Part shown: positions 11,581 to 20,609 of the stretch, piece after piece | Layout: each line of letters starts with the position of its first letter | Position numbering within the stretch: position 1 is the first letter of the stretch | From: Dolichospermum compactum NIES-806 | GTDB lineage: Bacteria; Cyanobacteriota; Cyanobacteriia; Cyanobacteriales; Nostocaceae | Length of the DNA stretch: 53,996 nt | Assembly: GCF_002368115.1 (NCBI RefSeq) | Contig: NZ_AP018316.1 | Span: forward strand, 3,619,496-3,673,491 | Reading direction: 5' to 3' | Notes under the pieces: generated by a model | Databases searched by the model: none | What the model saw: only the letters and a program-made list of their open reading frames with translations | Told to the model about the DNA's origin: nothing | Program-made: the position numbers and the translations under genes

Positions 11581-13605
11581 ATGAGACGTAGATACAAAAA
11601 AGACTTGCAATCATTCATCAGCTTTAGCCTATTTACCACCTTAATCACGCTATATCCCGTGACCGCTACCCCTCTACGTACCCCAGATAAGACCGTCAAC
11701 TGTGAGCTTCTCGTTGTGGGTGGTGGACTCTCTGGAGTAGCCACAGCTTATGAAGGGTTACTTGTAGGACGCACAGTTTGTTTAACAGAAATAACTGACT
11801 GGTTGGGGGGACAAATCTCCTCCCAAGGGACATCTGCGTTAGACGAAAGACCAACTCAACGAGCTAAACAATTCTATTCTCGCGGTTATTCCGAATTAAG
11901 AAACCGCATTGAACGCAAATATGGCAAACTTAATCCTGGTGATTGTTGGGTAAGTGACTCCTGTTTTCTGCCTCGTGATGCTCACAAGATCATGACACAA
12001 ATGCTCAAAGATGCTGAAAAAAAAGGTAGAGGAAAATTACAATGGTTTCCCAATACAGTAATTAAAGATTTAGGAATTAGCAAAGATGGCAAAATTATTA
12101 ATAATGCCATAGCTATTCAACATCAACCAGCAAAGAATCAACCACCTTTAAATACTCATCCTTTATCTCAAACTATTGAAGATGCTTATAGTTATAAAAA
12201 TTCATCACAATTGAGTAAAACTATTATTCGTTTTCTGCCTAAACAATCTCAAAATAATTCTGGAAAATGGTACGTTATAGACACAAGTGAAACTGGTGAA
12301 ATTATTGCTTTAGCAGATGTTCCTTATCGGCTAGGAATTGATGCCCGTTCCTATCTTGAACCTTCATCTTCTAGCACGACAAATGATCCTTATTGTCCTC
12401 AAGGTTTCACTTATACTTTTGCAATGGAGGCAACAAAAGAATACCAAAGCCAAACAATGCCACCATTTTATTTACAATATTCACCATATTTTAGTTATGA
12501 ATTAAAGCGATTAGCCAACTTTGATTTAGTCTTTACCTATCGCCGAATTTGGAGTCCGCAAAAAGGACAAGCAACTACATTTAATGGTGTGAAATTTACT
12601 GCGCCTACACCGGGGGATATTTCTATGCAAAACTGGACTTGGGGAAATGATTACCGACCAGGAACAGCCGCAGATAATCTTATTTATTCTCGTCAACAAC
12701 TAGAAAATTATGGACAGTTAAAACCTGGAGGTTGGCAAGGTGGACTACGCACAGAAACTTTGCGTAAAGCTGAAGAAAAAGCATTTTCCTATTTTTATTG
12801 GTTGTATGGGGGAACTACAGATTCTCAGTTGGGTAATGGTGTGAAAAAACCGCAAAAAAATATCAGATTTTTAACAGGTTTAGATTCGCCAATGGGGACG
12901 GTTCATGGTTTATCTAAATACCCTTATATGCGGGAAGGAAGACGGATTATTGGTCGTCCAAGTTGGGGACAACCGGAAGGTTTTGGTATTTGGGAAGTTG
13001 ATATTTCTCGGCGTAATTATAATGATGAATATTATCGAAAAACTTTGCCGGCAAATATGTATCGCAATCTAAAAGCAACGGTGTCTGGTTTGGAAGCGAC
13101 ATCTGTAATTAGGGGAGAAATTACTCCAGAAAAAGTTATTCGCCGGAGTCGTTCGACAATTTACCCTGATGCTGTGGGTATTGGTCATTATGCCATAGAT
13201 TTTCATCCTTGTATGGCAAAAAGTCCAGTCGAAGCACAGGGTAATCAGGAACGTGCGGGGGAAAGGCGGGGTGCAGGACTTGCTTATCCTTTTCAAATTG
13301 CCTTACGGGCAATGATTCCCCAAAAAATTGATAATTTATTGGTAGGGGGAAAAAGTATTGCTACTAGTCATATTGCGGCGGCTGCTTATCGGGTTCATTC
13401 TTTTGAATGGTCTTCTGGTGCGGCTGCGGGAACTGTGGCTAGTTTTGCACTAAAAGAAGGAATTGCACCATATCAATTGGTTGATGATTTACCTCAACAA
13501 GAACCAAAATTACAAATGTTAAGAAAGTTGTTGGAAGCGAATGGGAATCCTACGGCTTTTCCTGATACTTCTATTTTTAATGAAAATTGGGATGATTGGC
13601 GGTAG
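11581..13605 (+). CDS. Exported FAD-dependent oxidoreductase
   Basis: 674 residues. N-terminal signal-like segment (SFISFSLFTTLITLYPVTA, ~11-29), then a Rossmann FAD motif VVGGGLSGVATA (45-56) and downstream ITDWLGGQISSQG, typical of the FAD_oxidored family (PF12831-like). The C-terminal part has GGKSIATSHIAAAAYRVH, which matches the family's flavin-contacting end. Substrate unknown. It is divergent from the restriction operon, with the C-box in the shared 134-base gap. A perfect hairpin 19 bases after its stop probably terminates it. Confidence 0.8.
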   Translation: MRRRYKKDLQSFISFSLFTTLITLYPVTATPLRTPDKTVNCELLVVGGGLSGVATAYEGLLVGRTVCLTEITDWLGGQISSQGTSALDERPTQRAKQFYSRGYSELRNRIERKYGKLNPGDCWVSDSCFLPRDAHKIMTQMLKDAEKKGRGKLQWFPNTVIKDLGISKDGKIINNAIAIQHQPAKNQPPLNTHPLSQTIEDAYSYKNSSQLSKTIIRFLPKQSQNNSGKWYVIDTSETGEIIALADVPYRLGIDARSYLEPSSSSTTNDPYCPQGFTYTFAMEATKEYQSQTMPPFYLQYSPYFSYELKRLANFDLVFTYRRIWSPQKGQATTFNGVKFTAPTPGDISMQNWTWGNDYRPGTAADNLIYSRQQLENYGQLKPGGWQGGLRTETLRKAEEKAFSYFYWLYGGTTDSQLGNGVKKPQKNIRFLTGLDSPMGTVHGLSKYPYMREGRRIIGRPSWGQPEGFGIWEVDISRRNYNDEYYRKTLPANMYRNLKATVSGLEATSVIRGEITPEKVIRRSRSTIYPDAVGIGHYAIDFHPCMAKSPVEAQGNQERAGERRGAGLAYPFQIALRAMIPQKIDNLLVGGKSIATSHIAAAAYRVHSFEWSSGAAAGTVASFALKEGIAPYQLVDDLPQQEPKLQMLRKLLEANGNPTAFPDTSIFNENWDDWR

Positions 13606-13623
13606 GTAAAATATGATTGCACA

Positions 13624-13656
13624 AGATCCCCGACTTCTTCAAGAAGTCGGGGATCT
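13624..13656. repeat. Perfect hairpin repeat, ATCCCCGACTTCTT family, copy 1
   Basis: AGATCCCCGACTTCTT is followed after one base by its exact complement, giving a 16-bp stem. The same ends recur at 45112-45177 and 51835-51900 with ~40-base AT-rich loops. Lying between convergent genes, it can act as a bidirectional terminator. Confidence 0.85.
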
Positions 13657-13661
13657 AAAAT

Positions 13662-14099
13662 TTAATCTGGAAGAAATTCAGAATTGAGAGTTTGTTCACA
13701 GGTATAAGGACATATTTGGGGAAATATCTGTTGACCTAATTGAGTTTCTCTCATTGCTAATGCTAAACCTAATTCATAAGCTGTGAGAAAAACTTCTTCT
13801 AAATAAGGTTTTAAACTGGGACTATCTTGTAAAAGTAGTTTTATTTGAATCCGTTGTTCTCGAATTGTACTCAACCAAATACTGCTGCGTTTTTCTGCTT
13901 GAAATTGCCATTTCAATAAATGTCCTAGCAATACAGCTAATCTATTTCTAAATTCTTGTCTTTCTTTTCTTCCCAATGTTTCTAATTCTTCAATTAGGTT
14001 GACAGCATCTAACGTATCCCATTGTTGGGTTTTGAGTAAATTAACCTGTTCTTGAGTCCAAGCATGAAAGTCGCTTGTGTAGAGGAGAAAGGTGTTCAT
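13662..14099 (-). CDS. DUF29 family protein
   Basis: 145 residues with the usual DUF29 start (LYTSDFHAWTQEQVNLL then LIEELETLGRKERQEFRNRL), a small helical family abundant in cyanobacteria. Length is normal. Function unknown; no membrane segment or signal peptide. It is convergent with the FAD oxidoreductase across the hairpin at 13624. Confidence 0.85.
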   Translation of the reverse strand: MNTFLLYTSDFHAWTQEQVNLLKTQQWDTLDAVNLIEELETLGRKERQEFRNRLAVLLGHLLKWQFQAEKRSSIWLSTIREQRIQIKLLLQDSPSLKPYLEEVFLTAYELGLALAMRETQLGQQIFPQICPYTCEQTLNSEFLPD

Positions 14100-14347
14100 T
14101 TTCGCACCTATTATAGGTTTATCTATTTTTAGTTTAATTGTATTCTATATCTCATATACGAAGTAATTAAAAGGTAAAATTTCAATTACTTCATAGATAT
14201 AAATTAATATTTTTACACATTATTGGCTTGTGTCTGACTACTAACTCAGCCAGCAATGGATTAAACTAGTTATTTGTAATGTCAGTTTTTACAATGTCGT
14301 TTTTGGCTGATTTTTCTATGGTGACAAGAATTGTAGATGTGTACAGT

Positions 14348-14641
14348 ATGGCTTCAGCACCAACTGTGACACCTGACCGGGTTAATCAAGTGACTCGGAA
14401 AACCTATCCTAATTATAAGGTGATTGTGTTGAATGATGATTTCAATACTTTCCAGCACGTGGCTGAGTGCTTGATGAAGTATATTCCGGGGATGTCGGGC
14501 GATCGCGCTTGGGATCTCACTAATCAGGTACACTATGAAGGACAAGCGATTGTCTGGACAGGTCCGCAAGAACCAGCGGAATTATACCACCAACAACTAC
14601 GTCGGGCTGGGTTGACGATGGCTCCCCTGGAAGCAGCCTAA
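14348..14641 (+). CDS. clpS: ATP-dependent Clp protease adaptor ClpS
   Basis: 97 residues from the ATG at 14348 (MASAPTVTPDRV). The core YKVIVLNDDFNTFQHVAECL carries the NDD motif that binds N-degron residues, and the C-terminal half (EPAELYHQQLRRAGLTMAPL) is typical of the cyanobacterial version. ClpS delivers N-end-rule substrates to ClpC/ClpP in the cytoplasm. An in-frame ATG at 14279 would add 23 residues that do not look like the family, so I prefer the later start. Five bases separate its stop from the next ATG, so the pair is probably co-transcribed. Confidence 0.88.
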   Translation: MASAPTVTPDRVNQVTRKTYPNYKVIVLNDDFNTFQHVAECLMKYIPGMSGDRAWDLTNQVHYEGQAIVWTGPQEPAELYHQQLRRAGLTMAPLEAA

Positions 14642-14646
14642 TTATT

Positions 14647-14943
14647 ATGTCAAAACCTACTGATGGTAGACTTGTTTGGAATCATTCTACCCATATTCCT
14701 GGTCTAATTCCTATTTTAGAACGTTTGTGTCAACAGCATGGGATTGGGACTGTTACACCTGCGGTGATTGGTAGAGCTAAGGGTCATGCACCAAAAATGC
14801 AGTTGCGGGTGTCTGTACCTATTCGTGGTGGCTATAAAATCATTGCTCGTCAAGGTAAGACGGTGCAGGAGGTGTTTATCCTCACAACTTTACTACAGGA
14901 TGAACTCGAAGGTGCGATCGCTATTGCTATGAGAATTGCCTAA
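14647..14943 (+). CDS. DUF2103 family protein
   Basis: 98 residues. It reads GRLVWNHSTHIPGLIPILER, then VPIRGGYKIIARQGKTVQEV, which I recall as DUF2103, described as a possible metal-binding family because of conserved His residues. Function unknown. It follows clpS by five bases, so the two are likely one transcript; no functional link is established. Confidence 0.7.
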   Translation: MSKPTDGRLVWNHSTHIPGLIPILERLCQQHGIGTVTPAVIGRAKGHAPKMQLRVSVPIRGGYKIIARQGKTVQEVFILTTLLQDELEGAIAIAMRIA

Positions 14944-15002
14944 ATTATGAATTTACAAATAGCAAGGTTGGAGCTAAGTTCAGTTCTAACCTTGACTTTT
15001 GA

Positions 15003-15323
15003 TTATTCTTCAATTTTATGAACTGCAAACTTATGTAATGGTAAACTCAAAATACAAGAAAATGTTAAGAAATATGACAAAGCTGTAGTGATTCTCAAAG
15101 TTATTATTACAGCTTCCCAGTCAAATAAAAATACTTTTTCCATCCCAAAAGCGAAGCAATAAACTAACCAGTAAGCAAAACTCATTCTTAAGAGACTTTG
15201 TTCTGTTTCTTGGAAATCATCTATGGCTTTATTTTCATCTTTTAATAACCATAGACCGACAATACAAGCGATTGAGGAAATAGCCACCACAAATTCATGG
15301 CAACATAAATTTACCGTAGGCAT
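15003..15323 (-). CDS. Small membrane protein of unknown function
   Basis: 106 residues with about three hydrophobic helices: ~11-27 (VVAISSIACIVGLWLL), ~47-62 (MSFAYWLVYCFAFGM) and ~72-95. The loop after helix 1 is charged. I do not recognise a family. Base composition fits a real gene, and it runs against the clpS pair. It could be an inner-membrane accessory protein; nothing more can be said. Confidence 0.55.
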   Translation of the reverse strand: MPTVNLCCHEFVVAISSIACIVGLWLLKDENKAIDDFQETEQSLLRMSFAYWLVYCFAFGMEKVFLFDWEAVIITLRITTALSYFLTFSCILSLPLHKFAVHKIEE

Positions 15324-15533
15324 TGGTTTTTGTCTCCATTTTCAATATTTTTATATTCCTATGGAAATTTAGTCTAAAGGAATATGCTGGAGAGTTGTGC
15401 AAAATAGTTACAAACTGCAATCCCTCAACAACTTTCTTTACAAATCCCAATACCTAATGAATAGAAATATCTTACCAATTACGTTGTTATTGCGGCATTT
15501 TCTGACAAAAAGCTCATCATATTGATATCAGTC

Positions 15534-15579
15534 ATCTAACTTAGGGTTAATTTAAAATATCTAACTTAGGATTAGTTAA
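15534..15579 (+). promoter_or_regulatory. Direct repeat upstream of the GG-leader gene
   Basis: ATCTAACTTAGG occurs at 15534 and again at 15559, 25 bases apart, each followed by a related TTA-rich tail. The pair lies ~70-115 bases before the start of the next gene, in an otherwise gene-free gap (15324-15649). The spacing of about two and a half helical turns is compatible with a regulator site; this is inference. Confidence 0.4.
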
Positions 15580-15649
15580 ATTACTTTAATTAAAGCATAA
15601 GCTGTTTATAGCAGGTTAATTCCAACTATGTTATTTTGGAGATATTAAG

Positions 15650-16039
15650 ATGATGTTGCAAGCAAATTTTACGACTTCTCAGACAAAAAAAGATGCTTCT
15701 TTAATTGGTTCTGATGAAAATTGTTTATCGGAATTAAGTTCGGAACAAGCTTCTAATATTGTTGGAGGATTTACACTTAAAAATAATACAGAAGCACCAA
15801 GGATTTTTTATAATTTTGGGGAGAAGTCACCCCTCAAACAACAAACTTTACAACCGGGAGAGAGTGGTACTTATCCCGGAGAGTTTATTTTGTATAACTC
15901 TTCAGCATCAACGCCCGGAATTAGCCCAGCCGTATTCAAAGCAGACCCTTCTGGTTCATTTAGTTTAAATCAATCAGGAACTAAGATAATTCCTACTGAT
16001 CTTAGTTCTGCTAATGGAAGTGGAAGTGCAGATTGCTAA
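15650..16039 (+). CDS. Putative double-glycine-leader secreted protein
   Basis: 129 residues. The first ~40 look like a bacteriocin-type leader: LSELSSEQASNIVGG, with ELS, EQ and a terminal GG, the cut site of peptidase-containing ABC exporters (C39). The ~89-residue product is rich in Ser, Gly and Pro and ends SADC. There is no ordinary signal peptide. GGAG precedes the ATG at a good distance, and a terminator follows. No exporter or modification enzyme lies nearby, so export would need a distant transporter. Product function unknown; it could be a class II-like peptide or a signalling protein. Confidence 0.55.
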   Translation: MMLQANFTTSQTKKDASLIGSDENCLSELSSEQASNIVGGFTLKNNTEAPRIFYNFGEKSPLKQQTLQPGESGTYPGEFILYNSSASTPGISPAVFKADPSGSFSLNQSGTKIIPTDLSSANGSGSADC

Positions 16040-16070
16040 AAAAGCCTGTAAATAAATTTTGAATAGACAG

Positions 16071-16100
16071 CCTCTAGAAATTAATCTGGAGGTTTTATTT
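16071..16100 (+). terminator. Intrinsic terminator after the GG-leader gene
   Basis: CCTCTAGA and TCTGGAGG form an 8-bp stem with one mismatch and a 6-base loop, followed by TTTTATTT. It starts 32 bases after the stop. Confidence 0.7.
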
Positions 16101-16209
16101 ATAGCTATAGTAATCCATTTGGTTACCGAATTTAATTATGTGGTCAATTTAATATTATTCTTGCCTCTCTTCAATTCTTCCTCCTGACTTCCGACTCCTG
16201 AATTCTTCT

Positions 16210-18378
16210 TTATACTACTTCACAAGAATTAACTAAAGGTAATAATGGTCCTATTTGTTCCTGTCCATTTATAGCTAAATCACTATGACATAAATACAAT
16301 TTATCAGACACACGCGCCAGTAAATCGGCGACAATTTTTTGTAATCTTTGTGCTTCAGCTAGTTGTTCATCTGCTGCTGTCCAAGGTTGTCCTAACCTAT
16401 CCCGTAAAAATAAAGTAGCACCAAATAAAGTGGCTGCACCACCTTTTGCCCACAGTGGTGAACCAATATCTAACCAAAAATGCCAACGGTGATGTTTACG
16501 ACTGGCACGATACTGAAAGATGGTTGCTAAAGTGACTGCTTTTCTAGTGCTACCGAGAGGACGGATAGGGTAGGGATTTGCAGTAATTGTTCCCCGTCGC
16601 AACAGTTGAATAAATTCATTAATGGTAATACTAAGGGTTTCAGGTGTATCTAGTGAAAGCAATAGATTATTATTTTGTTTTAAGCGAGTATCTACTTCCC
16701 AATAATGTTGAGCGGTTTCTAGTAATTCTCTTAATGCTGCTAATTCTTGATATGAAGGGTTTTTATCCTTACATAGAAACTCCTGAATGGCTTTGTAGAG
16801 GAGAAAAATGGGGGTGAGGAGAAGTCGCTGGTGATATTCCTCTCTCTGTTTGCCAATCCATTGTAATATATCTTCATACGCCTGAGTGGCAATATAGCCA
16901 ATTCTATCCCAGCGTTCAAAGGTTTTCACTGGTAATAAATTGGGTGTGTCGGGGTGGGGAACGAAACAAGCATCAGCGATTAACCCAGCCCGCACCGGAT
17001 CTATTTTAGAATGATGGAATTCTTTTTCCTCGCCATTTTGGGTTTGATATTGAGTCAAAACCACCAACATTTCCGCCACTGCATCCCTATCTACTAACCG
17101 CCCCAAACCGGGGTAAACTAGAGCCATGAGGGTAAGTAATGCTCTCACCACTGAAGAACTGATTAAAGGGCGTTGTTCGTTGAGAGATTCTACCTCAATA
17201 TTTTGTTTAGTTAATATTTCTACTAGAGTATAACGAGCGATCGCATCTAAACCCGGTGCAATAATCGCTACTTCATCCGCTGCTACTTCCCCGGACTGCA
17301 CCCCAGCAATAATAATCTCGGCTGTTTGGCGTAATAATTGGGCGCGGGAATTAGTTTGAATAGGTTGTACACAACTGGGTAAACTCAATATCGTCATTGG
17401 CTGTGTGACCAATTTTACCATTTTCTCAGTCAGAGTATAGCCCAAACTATTTACAGGAGGTGAAGTTAAAGTTTCTACTTGACAACGCCCAGATAAGTGG
17501 TATAAATACTCAGGATCTGCTCCTAAACCCCAACGGACAGCCCCATGAGGATTATAGCTAAAAGCCCCTACAGCACCAGCATCTAACAAAAATGCAAATA
17601 AGTTGGCGGCGATCGCCGGATAATCATCCACATCATCTGCTATTATCCCTTGATAACGGTGTTTTAAATGCTGTTGATAGCTACCATCAGGTAATAATTT
17701 TTGGTGATACAATTCAGTAATTAGCGCATAAGTTAATAAACCTTTTTCTAAACACCAATTTCGCCAATCTAGTAGTAAAAAACCCAAAAATTCCGGTTCT
17801 AAATTGATAGAATTATCTTCTAAACCACTTTGGAATATTTGAGGAATATCTTCACAGGATACACCGCTATAAGCTGCCAATTGCCATAAATCTAGAATCC
17901 TTCTAACCAACCGATTATCATTCATACCTACACGCCGCAAAACTTCTGAATTTAACTGAGAACTCCAGAGTTTCGTCGCCAACTCTTGTTCCGTTTCAGG
18001 ACGCAATCTAAGCGGAAATTGTGCTTTGATTGACAATAAATCAATTAGCAAAGGCCAAAACAAAATTACCTCATCTTGGAAAAAACCCAAAGCCGTTTTC
18101 ACACGAATAGGATATTTTCCCAGTGTTAAAGTAGTAACTCTATCAGCTAATTCCCTGCGATTATCATCATTAGCAACTAACAATAAAATACCTAGTTCTT
18201 TTTGGTGTAAATTTAAATTTTTATCTATAGATTGGGTTTGAGAATTGTTAATATTTTTATTATAAAATGAACCAGAAACTTGATTATTAACTTGCAACCA
18301 AGCATCAAAATAGCTGACCAAGCGAGTAGTTTTACCACTACGACTAGTACCAAAAATCCAAAGAGAATCAGAAACCAT
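16210..18378 (-). CDS. P-loop recombinase/helicase-like protein
   Basis: 722 residues. A Walker A motif is at the extreme N-terminus (IFGTSRSGKTTRLV) and a Walker B-like IIADDVDDYPAI lies mid-protein, in the pattern of UvrD/AddB-like superfamily 1 proteins. Cyanobacterial relatives are annotated only as recombinase family proteins, from memory. The later helicase motifs are not clear, so it may be an inactive or specialised member. Likely acts on DNA in repair or recombination. It is divergent from pcxA across a 58-base gap. Confidence 0.6.
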   Translation of the reverse strand: MVSDSLWIFGTSRSGKTTRLVSYFDAWLQVNNQVSGSFYNKNINNSQTQSIDKNLNLHQKELGILLLVANDDNRRELADRVTTLTLGKYPIRVKTALGFFQDEVILFWPLLIDLLSIKAQFPLRLRPETEQELATKLWSSQLNSEVLRRVGMNDNRLVRRILDLWQLAAYSGVSCEDIPQIFQSGLEDNSINLEPEFLGFLLLDWRNWCLEKGLLTYALITELYHQKLLPDGSYQQHLKHRYQGIIADDVDDYPAIAANLFAFLLDAGAVGAFSYNPHGAVRWGLGADPEYLYHLSGRCQVETLTSPPVNSLGYTLTEKMVKLVTQPMTILSLPSCVQPIQTNSRAQLLRQTAEIIIAGVQSGEVAADEVAIIAPGLDAIARYTLVEILTKQNIEVESLNEQRPLISSSVVRALLTLMALVYPGLGRLVDRDAVAEMLVVLTQYQTQNGEEKEFHHSKIDPVRAGLIADACFVPHPDTPNLLPVKTFERWDRIGYIATQAYEDILQWIGKQREEYHQRLLLTPIFLLYKAIQEFLCKDKNPSYQELAALRELLETAQHYWEVDTRLKQNNNLLLSLDTPETLSITINEFIQLLRRGTITANPYPIRPLGSTRKAVTLATIFQYRASRKHHRWHFWLDIGSPLWAKGGAATLFGATLFLRDRLGQPWTAADEQLAEAQRLQKIVADLLARVSDKLYLCHSDLAINGQEQIGPLLPLVNSCEVV

Positions 18379-18436
18379 GGTTTTTGCGTTAACTTAAGTT
18401 TAAGAATTTAGTAGATAATCCCAAATAATCGTCTTG

Positions 18437-19750
18437 ATGAAAAGTACCGTGTCTAGCCAAAAAATATACCCCTTTTTATTGTCTGCTTACAAATGGTATC
18501 TACTGACACCAGAACGTTCTTTAGGTACAGCTTATCAAGCAGCTATAAAAATTAAGGAAATTGAAGATCAACACTTTAATGGTAACAAAATAGACTCCGA
18601 GTTTACCATACACAGTGCCAGTGTCATGGATTATTTTCAAGGAGATTTGCGAAAGTTATTAAAAACTGTGCAAATGCGGCTGACAGAATTTAAAGCTAGT
18701 CGGTGGTTTGCGAATGAATCTAAACAAAAAGCTGCCCTAAAATTGGGTATAGAATATTCTAGCCCCGCATTAATTTTAGAGAAACTAGAATTCATTGATC
18801 AAGTTACCTCCAAATATACTAATAATGATATAGATACAAATTATAACAACTCCAACTCTTCACCTGTTGCACCATCCACAGATTTAGTTAATTCCCAACA
18901 ATTTGTTCCTAAAACATCAAATCAAGCCAACAAAAACCCACCAAAAGGAAAAACTAACACAACAGGTATTTTACCACGTTCAATTTTAAGCACAATCACT
19001 CGCCTACAGGTAGAATTAGATCCAGAATCTGAACAAAATGTAGTTCAAAATTTTAGGAAAGCTCAACAAAGAAGTATTATCTCAATTCGGTTTATACTTT
19101 TAATAATTATCGTTCCTCTTCTAACTCATCAATTATCCAAGGCTTTAATTGTTGGTCCATTGGTAGAACATTTTCGCCATGATAAAACAGTAGAAGTTTT
19201 CCTAAATGGAGAAATGGAAGAAGAAGGATTATTAGCATTACAAAGATTTGAAGAAAGAATCAAATTTGAAGCCTTAATTAGTAATGCACCTCCCCTTACT
19301 GCCGAAGAATTAGAACTCAAAATAAAGAAGAAAGCAGAGGAAGTCAAAGAGGAATTTCGTAAAGAAAGTGATAATGCTATTAAAAATGTATTTGCTGATA
19401 TTTTCGCAGTAATTACCTTCACCATCTTATTACTTGTTAGTAAGCGTTCTATCGCAGTCCTCAAAGAATTTTTTGATAACGTAGTTTATGGTTTAAGTGA
19501 TAGTGCTAAAGCATTTATTATCATTTTATTTACCGATGTTTTTGTCGGTTTCCACTCTCCTCACGGTTGGGAAGTTCTCTTAGAAGGAATATCACGACAT
19601 TGGGGATTACCAGCCAATCGTGATTTTATTTTCTTATTTATTGCCACATTTCCCGTAATTTTAGATACGATCTTCAAATATTGGATTTTCCGTTACTTAA
19701 ATCGGATTTCACCTTCTGCCGTTGCTACCTACCATAACATGAATGAATAG
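18437..19750 (+). CDS. pcxA: Proton extrusion protein PcxA (CemA/CotA family)
   Basis: 437 residues from the ATG at 18437. The N-terminal region (KIYPFLLSAYKWYLLTPERS) and the C-terminal CemA domain (LLEGISRHWGLPANRDFIFL) are diagnostic. About four membrane helices lie in the C-terminal half, around a charged loop. PcxA supports light-induced proton release and inorganic carbon uptake at the cytoplasmic membrane; its plastid homologue is CemA. The central part (~130-180) is an Asn/Ser/Thr-rich linker. Full length for the family. Confidence 0.92.
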   Translation: MKSTVSSQKIYPFLLSAYKWYLLTPERSLGTAYQAAIKIKEIEDQHFNGNKIDSEFTIHSASVMDYFQGDLRKLLKTVQMRLTEFKASRWFANESKQKAALKLGIEYSSPALILEKLEFIDQVTSKYTNNDIDTNYNNSNSSPVAPSTDLVNSQQFVPKTSNQANKNPPKGKTNTTGILPRSILSTITRLQVELDPESEQNVVQNFRKAQQRSIISIRFILLIIIVPLLTHQLSKALIVGPLVEHFRHDKTVEVFLNGEMEEEGLLALQRFEERIKFEALISNAPPLTAEELELKIKKKAEEVKEEFRKESDNAIKNVFADIFAVITFTILLLVSKRSIAVLKEFFDNVVYGLSDSAKAFIIILFTDVFVGFHSPHGWEVLLEGISRHWGLPANRDFIFLFIATFPVILDTIFKYWIFRYLNRISPSAVATYHNMNE

Positions 19751-19808
19751 CCATGAATGAATAGCCAGCATTTTGCCAACATTACTATTAGCTTACCAAT
19801 ATTTATGG

Positions 19809-19839
19809 CTAGTACCGCCGTGACGCGAAGCGGTACTAG
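19809..19839. repeat. Minimal palindrome with CTAGTACCGC ends
   Basis: CTAGTACCGC and GCGGTACTAG form a perfect 10-bp inverted repeat around an 11-base centre. The ends match those of the MITE-like family at 43019, 43693 and 46941. The short open frame across it (19757-19945) is not a credible gene. Confidence 0.7.
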
Positions 19840-19969
19840 TTTGATTGTGGGCATACAACCACTCCCCAATCAAGAACTTGCTTCCCCAGAATGTCAGATA
19901 GGAAAATGGAATTTACCAGCTTTAGTTAATTATTCTCCAGTTTAGTTAATTATTCTCTTTGTACACGAG

Positions 19970-20461
19970 TCACAACTGAAACGAAGCCGTTAATGCTAAC
20001 GCTAAAGCATCTGCCGCATCATCAGGTCGAGGAATTTCATCTAAATCCAATTCCCGCATCACAGCTTCTTGCACTTCTGCCTTATCTGCCTTACCATAAT
20101 TCGTTAAAGCTTGCTTAATTTGGGGAGGTGCAAATTCCACATAAGGGAGTTTACGCTGTCCTAAAACTAACATAAGTACACCCCTGGCTTGTGCTACAAT
20201 AATGGTATTTGCCATACGATGAAAGAATAATTTTTCAATGGCTACTAAATCCGGCTGTAAATCCTCCATGACGGTGTGTAAATCGTCAAATAATGTACAT
20301 AGTCGTTGACTCATTTCCATATCGGCACTGGTGCGAATTACGCCAAAATCAACCATCTGTACCGTTGTCTGTTGTTCTTTTGTTTGACTTTGCTGCCAAT
20401 CAATTGCCCCAAATCCCACAGTTGCTAGTCCTGGATCTATTCCTAAAATTCGTTTTTTCAT
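19970..20461 (-). CDS. ruvC: Holliday junction resolvase RuvC
   Basis: 163 residues from the ATG at 20461 (MKKRILGIDPGLATVGFG). Catalytic acids are visible: Asp9 in GIDPG, Glu in LVAIEKLFFHR, and the C-terminal RPDDAADALALAL. RuvC cleaves four-way junctions together with RuvAB, which are not in this window. A longer open frame to 20671 adds low-complexity sequence and is not credible. Full length for the family. Confidence 0.95.
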   Translation of the reverse strand: MKKRILGIDPGLATVGFGAIDWQQSQTKEQQTTVQMVDFGVIRTSADMEMSQRLCTLFDDLHTVMEDLQPDLVAIEKLFFHRMANTIIVAQARGVLMLVLGQRKLPYVEFAPPQIKQALTNYGKADKAEVQEAVMRELDLDEIPRPDDAADALALALTASFQL

Positions 20462-20609
20462 AAAATTCTTGATAACTGGGGTAATTGGTAATTGGTAATG
20501 GGAAAATTCTTGGACTCTGCCCCCTGCAATCTGCCCCTGCCCCCTGCTTCCTAACTCCTGACTCCTGATTTTTGTTAAATATTGTTTGTACCAACTTTCC
20601 TTATTAGGT

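Noticed and set aside
19757..19945. 62-residue frame after pcxA
   Set aside because: It spans a palindromic repeat shared with the MITE family and has no ribosome binding site or recognisable sequence.
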